From Pseudarthrobacter sp. (GTDB taxonomy: Bacteria; Actinomycetota; Actinomycetes; Actinomycetales; Micrococcaceae), in assembly GCA_013362385.1 (NCBI GenBank), contig JABFWC010000350.1, positions 1 through 6,926 of the forward strand: a stretch of 6,926 bases of DNA, in the 5' to 3' direction. Below the pieces are notes generated by a model that did no database searches, was not told the origin of the DNA, and saw nothing but the letters and a program-made list of their open reading frames with translations. The translations under genes were made by a program, and so were the position numbers. Shown piece after piece: positions 1-5,701 of the stretch (the stretch's first letter is position 1; the number at the start of each line of letters is the position of its first letter).

Positions 1-1162
1 GGAGCAGGGACGAGACCCTGCTCCTGAGTTCGACGACGCCGGGCGCCTCCGAACGCGGGAGGACGGCGCCGCGGTAGATTTCCAGGGCGATCCGGTGGGC
101 TCCGCGCTGCAGGCAGCTCAGCACCTGGCCGGTGTCCGGCACCAGGTCCACGGGGAGACGGTAGGGGCGCGAGCCGGGCACGGCGTCGGGGTCGAGCTGC
201 TGGAGGACCTTGCGGAGGCGCACCATCTCGGCCCGGAGGGTGATGGTGGAGCCGTCGCCGGGATACAGCAGTGCGCATAGTTCCTCGGCGGTGAGCCCGT
301 CCTTGTGGGTGCTGAGCAGGGCCATGATCTCGCTGTGCCGGGCGGACAGCGCTACGGTCTTGCCGGCCAGGCTGAGCAGGGCCTGGTCGCGGCCCAGCAG
401 CTGCAGGCTGTTGCGGTAGAGGCTGCCTTCAGTAGCAGCGTGGCCCTGCCTGGCAGCGGTAGACGGGGACCGCCGTCGTACTGGTTTCCTGGCAAGGTCC
501 GCGGCGAGCTGCAGCCGCTCCACGCGCAGCTGCGCCTGCGCGGCAGCGACCGTGGCCTCAACGAGTGAAAGGGTGTGTGGTGCGACCGCGGTGGCCGTGC
601 CGGTGATGTCCACGACGCCGAGCACGGCTCCTGAATCCGGATCGTGGAACGGGACTGCGGTGCAGCTCCATGGGTGGACGGTGCGCTGGTAATGCTCGGC
701 ACCTGCAATCTGGATGCCGCGGCCCAGCGCGAGGGCTGTTCCGGGGGCGCTGGTGCCGACGCTGGCTTCGGACCAGTCGGCGCCGGGCACGAACATCATG
801 CCCTCGGCGCGCCGCTGCAGCGCCGGGTCCCCGTCCACCCACAGGAGCCGGCCCACTTCGTCGCCCACGGCCACCAGGAGTCCGCTGTCGTGGCTCGGCT
901 GGACCAGGAGCTTGTCGATGACGGGCATGATAGCCGCCAGGGGGTGCTGCCGGCGGTAGTCCTCCAGCTCGTCCCAGTCCAACGCGAGCGGCGCGGCGGG
1001 ATTGTCCGGGTTGGCCCGCAGGCTGGCGGAGCGCTGCCAGGACTCCTTGATGAGTTTGCGCAGCCCGGGCAGTTCGGGGGTGCTCCCGGAGGCGCCGCCA
1101 AGGTGCTCATGCCCGGCCAGCGCGGCACGCTGGAGCGGTTCAGGCTGGAGCAGGTTCGTCAT
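1..1162 (-). CDS. GAF-domain transcriptional regulator with C-terminal winged-helix-like region (3' end cut by window)
   Basis: The frame is open from an ATG at 1162 to base 1 without a stop, giving 387 residues of an incomplete protein. Residues about 75-205 look like a GAF sensor domain of the AcoR type: a GTSAPGTAL motif at 137-145, then AEHYQRTVHPWSC at 155-167, then a GVVDITG strand at 182-188. A basic, low-complexity linker (about 225-245) follows. Residues about 265-340 read as a winged-helix DNA-binding region (LSARHSEIMALL, LTAEELCALLYP, LRAEMVRLRKVL), not the Fis-type helix-turn-helix or the sigma-54 ATPase of classical AcoR. The start is supported by an in-frame TGA 12 codons upstream, by GGGAG four bases before the ATG, and by a good promoter. 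Related actinobacterial proteins often regulate alcohol or aldehyde oxidation genes (family knowledge); the target and ligand here are not visible. Confidence 0.9.
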   Translation of the reverse strand, partial: MTNLLQPEPLQRAALAGHEHLGGASGSTPELPGLRKLIKESWQRSASLRANPDNPAAPLALDWDELEDYRRQHPLAAIMPVIDKLLVQPSHDSGLLVAVGDEVGRLLWVDGDPALQRRAEGMMFVPGADWSEASVGTSAPGTALALGRGIQIAGAEHYQRTVHPWSCTAVPFHDPDSGAVLGVVDITGTATAVAPHTLSLVEATVAAAQAQLRVERLQLAADLARKPVRRRSPSTAARQGHAATEGSLYRNSLQLLGRDQALLSLAGKTVALSARHSEIMALLSTHKDGLTAEELCALLYPGDGSTITLRAEMVRLRKVLQQLDPDAVPGSRPYRLPVDLVPDTGQVLSCLQRGAHRIALEIYRGAVLPRSEAPGVVELRSRVSSLL

Positions 1163-1197
1163 CGAACTCCCGTAAGGTGCTGGAAGGTGCCCAAGTC

Positions 1198-1226
1198 AGC
1201 ATAGCTGGACACAAAGTCCGTGTCAT
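1198..1226 (-). promoter_or_regulatory. Predicted sigma70-type promoter of the GAF regulator gene
   Basis: On the minus strand ATGACA (1226-1221, five of six matches to TTGACA) is followed after exactly 17 bases by TATGCT (1203-1198, fits the actinobacterial TANNNT -10 pattern). Transcription would start near 1190, leaving a leader of about 28 bases with GGGAG just before the ATG at 1162. The -35 box contains the stop codon of the upstream glycosyltransferase gene (1225-1223), so the promoter overlaps the end of that gene. No terminator is visible between the two genes, so read-through from the tetR operon is also possible. Confidence 0.6.
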
Positions 1227-2497
1227 GGGTGTACTCGGACCAGTTCCTCCAGGGCATCCGCTCCCGCTGCCGCTCCCCCGGCGGCCGTAAAGCCTGCGGC
1301 AACCCGGCGGGCGCCGTCCTTCTTCGCCAATGCCTTGTGGACCGCCGCGCGGAGCGTGGCCGGCGTGAGGTCTTTGCGGCTGAGCCTGACGCCGGCGTCG
1401 GCGGCCACCACCCTGGCTGCCACCTCGTGCTGGTCGCGGCCAAAGGGCACCACCACTGCCGGCACTCCCTTGGCCAGGGCCTTTTGGGTGGCTCCCATGC
1501 CGCCGTGGGTGATGGCCACGGCCGCATGTTCCAGGACCTGGCCGTGCGGGACGAACTGTTCCAGCCGCGCATTTGCCGGCAGCTCTCCGAACCCGCCGGT
1601 ACCGGACGCGCGTGCTGCGCCGGCGGACCCTGCCTGCGCGGCAGGCAGGGTGGCGACGACGGCGAAGGGCTCCGCCGCCAGTCCCGCCAGGGCAGTCCGC
1701 ACGATGGCCTCGTCCGCCTGGTATTCGGAGGAGGTGGTGACCAGCACCACGGGGCGCGCCAGGTCGTCCAGCCACGCCGGCGGGGGCGACGGCGGTTCCC
1801 AGCCCAGCGCCCCAATCATGCGGACATCGCGTCCCCAGTCGGGATGCGGGTACTCGAAGGGCTCCGAGGTGGTGACGAGCAGGAGCGGGGCCGTCCGGAA
1901 CATCGCGTCGGCGCCGTCGACCGGGGCAAGGCGGCCACCGGACAGCTCGGCGCGAATCGAGTTGATGCGTGGCAGCATCAGTTTCTCGACCGCGCCAATC
2001 ACCAGGCGGCGCGCCAGCGCATCACGCACCCGGCCAAGAGGGCCGGGCATGGGGTCGAGGCCGGGACCGAACGGCGGCGTGCCGCGGGAGGTCAGCGGTG
2101 GGGTGTACGGGCTGAACGTGGCCCAGGGCAGGCCGGAATCCTCCGCCACGATCCGGGCACCCCAGGAATTGATGTCGACCACCAGCAGGTCCGGCTTGAC
2201 TGCATCCATGGCTGCACGCAGATCCGGTGCATCGAAGCGGGCGCGGGCCGTGAAAGTGTCAACGCTGGAAGCCAGTGCCGCCCGCGCGTTTCCTGCGCGG
2301 TAGTCCACGGCTTCGACCGCAAGAAGCCTGTCATCGACCGGCTCCGCCTGGAATCCGTTCGCGCGGAGCATCGGTATCTGCTGGCGCAGGGCGCGCACAT
2401 GGACCTCGTGGCCGCGAGCCTTCAGCTCCAGGAACAGCGGGACCATGGGAAACAGGTGGCCGATGGCCGGCGACGTGTAGGCGAGGATGGTGGACAT
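1223..2497 (-). CDS. MGT-family (GT1, GT-B fold) UDP-sugar glycosyltransferase
   Basis: A 424-residue protein, the usual length for macrolide-type glycosyltransferases. The N-terminal acceptor domain opens with ILAYTSPAIGHLFPMVP; His14 sits where the catalytic base of OleD-like enzymes is found. Asp108 (DLLVVDIN) closes the first Rossmann half. The donor domain has a VLVTTSSEYQ strand (251-260), NARLEQFVPHGQVLEHA (309-325) and the family signature THGGMGATQKALAKGVPAVV followed by PFGRDQHE (351-358), which binds the nucleotide sugar, with Asp355-Gln356 as likely sugar contacts. There is no signal peptide or membrane segment, so it is cytosolic. The frame stays open upstream to 2698, but the ATG at 2497 is chosen because it begins the fold, has GGAGGT at 2507-2502, and overlaps the tetR stop by one base (TGATG). 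The likely reaction is glycosylation of a hydrophobic small molecule; the acceptor cannot be told from sequence. Confidence 0.94.
   Translation of the reverse strand: MSTILAYTSPAIGHLFPMVPLFLELKARGHEVHVRALRQQIPMLRANGFQAEPVDDRLLAVEAVDYRAGNARAALASSVDTFTARARFDAPDLRAAMDAVKPDLLVVDINSWGARIVAEDSGLPWATFSPYTPPLTSRGTPPFGPGLDPMPGPLGRVRDALARRLVIGAVEKLMLPRINSIRAELSGGRLAPVDGADAMFRTAPLLLVTTSEPFEYPHPDWGRDVRMIGALGWEPPSPPPAWLDDLARPVVLVTTSSEYQADEAIVRTALAGLAAEPFAVVATLPAAQAGSAGAARASGTGGFGELPANARLEQFVPHGQVLEHAAVAITHGGMGATQKALAKGVPAVVVPFGRDQHEVAARVVAADAGVRLSRKDLTPATLRAAVHKALAKKDGARRVAAGFTAAGGAAAGADALEELVRVHP
1627..1651. repeat. Perfect 11-bp inverted repeat with 3-base loop inside the glycosyltransferase gene
   Basis: ACCCTGCCTGC (1627-1637) is followed by GCG and then its exact reverse complement (1641-1651). 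It lies in the donor domain, in codons for the stretch TLPAAQAGS, an Ala-rich segment between a conserved strand and the NARLEQF motif. No T-run follows on either strand, so it does not look like an intrinsic terminator. It may be a product of GC-rich coding sequence or a structured element in the mRNA. Confidence 0.8.
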
Positions 2498-3108
2498 CAG
2501 GACCTCCGGGTGAAGGGCTCCAGCATTTCGAGTAGGGAGAGTGCCACCTGGTCCTTGCCCAGTCCCGCGTCGAGGCGGAGCAGCTTCCAGGTGTAGACGT
2601 CGCAGAGCGCGACAAACTGGGCGAGGCGACGCTTCCGCTCCACCCCGCCACGCAGGTAGTCCTCCGACAGGAAGGGCGCGAAGACACGTTCGCACCATTC
2701 CCGGTGGAGGCGCCGTCCGCCAGCGGTGATCTCTGCCAGGACCGGGGAGGTGTCCTCTTCGGCCAGCAGCTTCAGTGCCAGGGCACCGGTGGTTTCGTAA
2801 TGCTCCACGAGGTTGTCGACGGCGGCAGGCACGTCCCCGGCCGGTGCGGCACCGCGCTGCGCGGCAACCTCCGCGGAAGCGTATTCGGCCGTGGCCTGGA
2901 TGAGCCCCATCCTGTCGCCGAAGCGGCGGATGACTGTTTGGACGGTTACCCCTGCGCGTCCCGCTACGGCGTTGAGGGTGACGTCGGCGAGCGGCCCCGC
3001 CAGGAACAGGTCCAGGGTTGCCTGCAGGATCCGGCGACCCGTCTCGGCGGCGGCAGAAGCCCGCTTGGGCGAACTGTACGCCCGGGTCCTGGCCGCGGCC
3101 GTTTTCAT
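2497..3108 (-). CDS. TetR/AcrR-family transcriptional repressor
   Basis: A 203-residue protein of typical TetR length. A basic N-terminal arm (1-20) leads into the helix TGRRILQATLDLFL (23-36) and the helix-turn-helix VTLNAVAGRAGVTVQTVIRRFGDRMGL (43-69 overall). The recognition helix has Ile60 where most members have Tyr, a variant (TVQTV-[LI]-RRFG) that I associate with one actinobacterial TetR clade. The C-terminal half (75-203) is helical and would hold the ligand pocket and dimer interface; it includes HREWCERVFAPFL and FVALCDVYTWKLLRLD. The gene directly precedes the glycosyltransferase, sharing one base with it, which argues that it represses its own operon and is released by the glycosyltransferase substrate or a related molecule (inference). 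The ATG at 3108 lacks a recognisable ribosome-binding site; see the promoter entry. Confidence 0.94.
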   Translation of the reverse strand: MKTAAARTRAYSSPKRASAAAETGRRILQATLDLFLAGPLADVTLNAVAGRAGVTVQTVIRRFGDRMGLIQATAEYASAEVAAQRGAAPAGDVPAAVDNLVEHYETTGALALKLLAEEDTSPVLAEITAGGRRLHREWCERVFAPFLSEDYLRGGVERKRRLAQFVALCDVYTWKLLRLDAGLGKDQVALSLLEMLEPFTRRS

Positions 3109-3125
3109 ATTAATTAAGCTAACTC
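3109..3125 (-). promoter_or_regulatory. AT-rich tetR promoter region with TTAATTAA palindrome; possible leaderless start
   Basis: Directly before the tetR ATG the minus strand reads AGTTAGCTTAATTAAT, a marked AT island in GC-rich surroundings. TAGCTT (3120-3115) fits the TANNNT -10 pattern and ends seven bases before the ATG, so transcription could start on the A of the start codon. No Shine-Dalgarno sequence is present, which fits a leaderless mRNA. The 8-bp palindrome TTAATTAA (3110-3117) overlaps this and could be part of an operator, though it is shorter than most TetR sites. No good -35 box is visible. Confidence 0.4.
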
Positions 3126-3171
3126 GAATTTGGTCCGGCGACTAGGGTTTTCGGGCAACGGACTCCGCGGG

Positions 3172-4602
3172 TTAGGCGCGGGAGATGCGGATCATCTCCT
3201 CGCGCGGCACCACCTTGATGCGTTCGCGCACCACGTGGTCCAGGCCTTCGGGCCCGGTCCAGGCCTGGCCAAGGCCGGCCTCGTGGGCGTCGAGCTTGTT
3301 CCAGCCCTCCCACGTGGTGTATTCGATGCCGCGTTCCTCGAGCAGGTCGATGATGGCCTGGGGATCCGGGTTTTGCGCCGCCGGCAGGTGCAGCCGGTCC
3401 TCGAGCAGGAACCCGATGGTTTCCAGGGCGTCGCCCTTCGTGTGCCCGATCAGCCCGACGGGCCCGCGCTTGATCCAGCCTGTGGCGTAGATACCTGGGA
3501 TGGGATTTCCGGAGGCGTCCAGGACGCGGCCGCCTTCGTTCGGGATGACGCCGCGCTTGGCGTCGTATTCCAACTCGTCCAGCGGCGAGCCGTGGTAGCC
3601 GATGGCGCGGTAGACGGCCTGGACGGGGTACTCCACGTACTCACCTGTACCCTTGGCGTTGCCGGTGCCGTCCAGCTGCATGCGTTCGAACTTCATGCCG
3701 GCCACCTTGCCCGCGCCGTCGTCGAGCACCTCAACGGGGCTGTGCAGGAAGTGCAGGTGCAGCCTGCGCGAGGAGGGGTTCTCGGACTCGGCGTGCTCCT
3801 CCACGAGCCAGTTGGTGAGGGTGTTCACCATGGTCTTGGTCTGGTTGTTGGTTCTGATGGCCTCATCAGAGGCTTCGTCGAATTCGAAGTCCTCGGGGTA
3901 GAGCACGATGTCCACGTCATTCATGTGGCTCAGCTCCCGCAGCTCCAGCGGGGTGAACTTCACCTGGGCCGGCCCGCGGCGGCCAAAGACGTGCACGTCC
4001 GTCACCGGCGAGGACTTCAGGCCCTGGTAGACGTTGTCCGGGATCTCGGTGCTGAGCAGTTCCTCCGGGTGCTTGACCAGCATCCGCGCCACGTCCAGCG
4101 CCACGTTGCCGTTGCCGATGACCGCGATTTCCTTGGCCTCCAGCGGCCATTCCCGGGGAACATCCGGGTGCCCGTCGTACCAGGAGACGAAGTCCGCCCC
4201 GCCGAAGGACCCCTGCAGGTCGATGCCGGGGATCCCGAGGTCCGCGTCCTTGACCGCGCCCGTGGAGAAGATCACGGCGTCGTAGAAGGCCCGGAAGTCG
4301 TGCAGTGTGAGGTCCCGGCCGTAGGTCACGTTCCCCAGGAAGCGGATGTCGCCGCGGTCCAGGACCTTGTGCAGCGCGTTGACGATGCCCTTGATCCGGG
4401 GGTGGTCGGGCGCCACGCCGTAGCGGATCAGGCCGTACGGGGCCGGGTACGCCTCAAAGAGGTCGATGCTGACCTGGAAGTCGCCGTCCTTGACGCCGCT
4501 GGACTTGGTGAGGATGTCCGCAGCATAGACTCCGGCCGGTCCGGCGCCGATGATGGCAACGCGGAGGGGACGGTTGGCGGCGGTTTCGCTGGGGTTGGAC
4601 AC
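3172..4602 (-). CDS. fprA: FprA-type ferredoxin/adrenodoxin-like NADP+ reductase (FAD-dependent)
   Basis: A 476-residue flavoprotein close to the length of mycobacterial FprA and mitochondrial adrenodoxin reductase. Visible motifs, in order: FAD dinucleotide-binding VAIIGAGPAG (15-24); YPAPYGLIRYGVAPDHP (52-68), a hallmark of this family; the NADPH-binding VIGNGNVALDVARM (161-174); FGRRGP (206-211), whose arginines would contact the NADPH 2'-phosphate; and C-terminal GWIKRGPVGLIGHTKGDA (375-392), which closes over the FAD. It should move electrons between NADPH and ferredoxin, serving P450s, iron-sulphur assembly or other ferredoxin users. No transmembrane or signal segment is present. Translation starts at GTG 4602, with AGAAGGG (4615-4609) six bases upstream; no in-frame ATG fits better. 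The upstream topoisomerase gene is on the same strand 73 bases away, and tetR begins 63 bases after the stop. Neither neighbour is an obvious partner. Confidence 0.96.
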   Translation of the reverse strand: MSNPSETAANRPLRVAIIGAGPAGVYAADILTKSSGVKDGDFQVSIDLFEAYPAPYGLIRYGVAPDHPRIKGIVNALHKVLDRGDIRFLGNVTYGRDLTLHDFRAFYDAVIFSTGAVKDADLGIPGIDLQGSFGGADFVSWYDGHPDVPREWPLEAKEIAVIGNGNVALDVARMLVKHPEELLSTEIPDNVYQGLKSSPVTDVHVFGRRGPAQVKFTPLELRELSHMNDVDIVLYPEDFEFDEASDEAIRTNNQTKTMVNTLTNWLVEEHAESENPSSRRLHLHFLHSPVEVLDDGAGKVAGMKFERMQLDGTGNAKGTGEYVEYPVQAVYRAIGYHGSPLDELEYDAKRGVIPNEGGRVLDASGNPIPGIYATGWIKRGPVGLIGHTKGDALETIGFLLEDRLHLPAAQNPDPQAIIDLLEERGIEYTTWEGWNKLDAHEAGLGQAWTGPEGLDHVVRERIKVVPREEMIRISRA

Positions 4603-4608
4603 CGGGAG

Positions 4609-4615
4609 CCCTTCT
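4609..4615 (-). promoter_or_regulatory. Ribosome-binding site that fixes the GTG start of fprA
   Basis: AGAAGGG on the minus strand ends six bases before the GTG at 4602. An ATG further upstream (minus-strand ATGCAGGACC) is in another frame and reads through fprA as a non-conserved, Arg/Pro-rich peptide, so the GTG is preferred. Confidence 0.7.
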
Positions 4616-4641
4616 GAACTGGTCCTGCATGAGGTTTCTTG

Positions 4642-4668
4642 CGGTGCGCAGCATCACGCCGCACACCG
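4642..4668 (-). other. Imperfect hairpin in the topoisomerase-fprA intergenic region
   Basis: The minus strand can form an 8-bp stem, CGGTGTGC paired with GCGCACCG, with one G-U wobble and an 11-base loop. It lies 8 bases after the topoisomerase stop codon and 40 bases before the fprA start. There is no T-run after it, so a strong intrinsic terminator is unlikely; it may be a weak terminator or a leader structure. Confidence 0.35.
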
Positions 4669-4672
4669 TGCC

Positions 4673-4678
4673 ATTCTA
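4673..4678 (-). promoter_or_regulatory. Possible -10 box for fprA
   Basis: TAGAAT (five of six matches to TATAAT) sits across the topoisomerase stop codon TAG and would give an fprA leader of about 60 bases. No convincing -35 box is found 16-18 bases upstream, so this is only a candidate. Confidence 0.3.
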
Positions 4679-5671
4679 ATTCGCGGCCAGCGCAACCACC
4701 TTGCCTTCCCGGTAGAGGAGGGCGCGCAGTTCGGCTTCGGCCGAGTCAACGCGTTTCGGGTCGATGGTCTCCCCGGCGTGGTAATGGTCCACCACCCGGG
4801 GGTCCACGTAGCTTTTGCGGGCGATGGAGGGCGTGTTGCCGAGCGTCTCCGATGCCTCGTACATGGCCCGGCTGATGGCCCGCTTCCGTTTGGCAGCCGT
4901 CCGCTGGGGGCCGGTACGTGCCAGGCTGGCGGCGGCGGCCACGGTTCCGCGGAGGGTGCGGAAATCCTTGGCGGTGAAGTCGGAGCCGGTCCGTTCCTTC
5001 ACATAGGCATTGATGTCCGCGCTGGTAACCGGGCGCCACCGGCGGCCCTCCTTGTATGCCAGGAGCCGCGCGTTGGGGCCGCGGCGCTTCAGCTGGCGCA
5101 GGAGCGCGGCAAGGTCGGCGTCGCGGATCTCCGATTCCCAGTCCTTGCCGCTCTTGGCCGGGAACCGCAGCAGGATCCTGTCCTTGCGCACCTGGACGTG
5201 GGCACAGAGCAGGGTGGCCAGGCCGCGGCTGCCGTTCTCGTTGGTGTACCGCTCCGAGCCAACCCGCAGCGAGCCGCTGTCCAGCATCCGGAATGCCGCC
5301 GCCAGCACGCGTTCACGGGTGAGGCCCTCGCTGCGCAGGTCCATGGTCACCCGGCGGCGCGCGGCGGGCAGCGACTCTGCAAGCTGCAGGGACCGGTCGA
5401 ACTTCACCCGGTCCTTACGTTCCCGCCACTCCGGGTGGTAGATGTACTGGCGGCGGCCGACGGCATCCAGTCCCGTGGCCTGGATATGGCCGTTTTCGAA
5501 CGGGGCAATCCACACATCGGTCCACGCCGGCGGAATGCCGATGCTTTCCAGCCGGTCACGGACGGGGCCCGGCGGCAGCGCGGAGCCGTCCAGGTCCCGG
5601 TAGCTGAAGCCTTTGCCGGACCGGACCCGGCGGTAGCCGCGGCCGGAGGCATTGCTGCGCCGGAGCCTCAT
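4676..5671 (-). CDS. DNA topoisomerase IB, poxvirus-like bacterial type
   Basis: A 331-residue protein, near the size of vaccinia (314 residues) and Deinococcus TopIB. The N-terminal DNA-binding part includes GFSYRDLDG and QYIYHPEWRERKDR, both typical of the family. Numbering from the chosen start, the active-site set is complete: Arg136 in SLRVGSERYTNENG, Lys173 in PAKSGKDWE, Arg238 in KDFRTLRGT, Asn279 in LGNTPSIARKSY, and the nucleophile Tyr288, nine residues after Asn279 as in vaccinia His265/Tyr274. Asn in place of that His is the known bacterial variant. The enzyme relaxes supercoils by transient 3'-phosphotyrosyl nicking, without ATP. An ATG at 5680 is in frame (three extra residues), but 5671 is preferred: AGGA (5683-5680) is eight bases upstream and homologues begin MRLRRS. 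It diverges from rarD. It has no evident functional link to fprA downstream. Confidence 0.95.
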   Translation of the reverse strand: MRLRRSNASGRGYRRVRSGKGFSYRDLDGSALPPGPVRDRLESIGIPPAWTDVWIAPFENGHIQATGLDAVGRRQYIYHPEWRERKDRVKFDRSLQLAESLPAARRRVTMDLRSEGLTRERVLAAAFRMLDSGSLRVGSERYTNENGSRGLATLLCAHVQVRKDRILLRFPAKSGKDWESEIRDADLAALLRQLKRRGPNARLLAYKEGRRWRPVTSADINAYVKERTGSDFTAKDFRTLRGTVAAAASLARTGPQRTAAKRKRAISRAMYEASETLGNTPSIARKSYVDPRVVDHYHAGETIDPKRVDSAEAELRALLYREGKVVALAAN

Positions 5672-5687
5672 AGGGCACATCCTGGAT

Positions 5688-5693
5688 GGAGGG
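5688..5693 (+). promoter_or_regulatory. Ribosome-binding site supporting the 5702 start of rarD
   Basis: GGAGGG ends eight bases before the ATG at 5702 and is the best Shine-Dalgarno match near any candidate start of the transporter gene. The alternative ATG at 5777 has only a weak GGTG in front of it. Confidence 0.55.
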
Positions 5694-5701
5694 CAGGTGT
5701 C

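Noticed and set aside
352..1128. Several short minus-strand frames (352-708, 558-842, 796-1128) and 1140-1775 as separate genes or a frameshifted gene
   Set aside because: The continuous frame from 1162 to base 1 contains the GAF motifs without any break, so these are other-frame shadows and no frameshift is needed.
1220..2596. Plus-strand open frame of 458 codons opposite the glycosyltransferase
   Set aside because: It is the antisense shadow of a clearly conserved gene in GC-rich DNA; its product is Arg/Gly-rich with no recognisable fold.
2498..2698. 67-codon N-terminal extension of the glycosyltransferase
   Set aside because: It overlaps the tetR coding sequence in another frame, is Arg/Ala-rich, and precedes the conserved first strand; the ATG at 2497 has a proper ribosome-binding site.
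3130..3165. Possible terminator between fprA and tetR (GTCCG paired with CGGAC)
   Set aside because: Only five base pairs with a loop of about 21 bases and no T-run; not strong enough to call.
3130..4617. Plus-strand open frame of 495 codons opposite fprA
   Set aside because: It mirrors fprA almost end to end, and all FAD and NADPH motifs lie on the minus strand. Long antisense frames are expected when third codon positions are nearly all G or C.
4454..4666. Small upstream ORF of 70 codons before fprA
   Set aside because: Its product is Arg/Pro-rich and mostly overlaps fprA in another frame; it lacks a ribosome-binding site of its own.
4550..5701. In-frame 384-codon extension ahead of rarD, which would make a 758-residue fusion
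   Set aside because: The extension runs antisense through the topoisomerase gene, has no domain features, and a good ribosome-binding site lies just before 5702.
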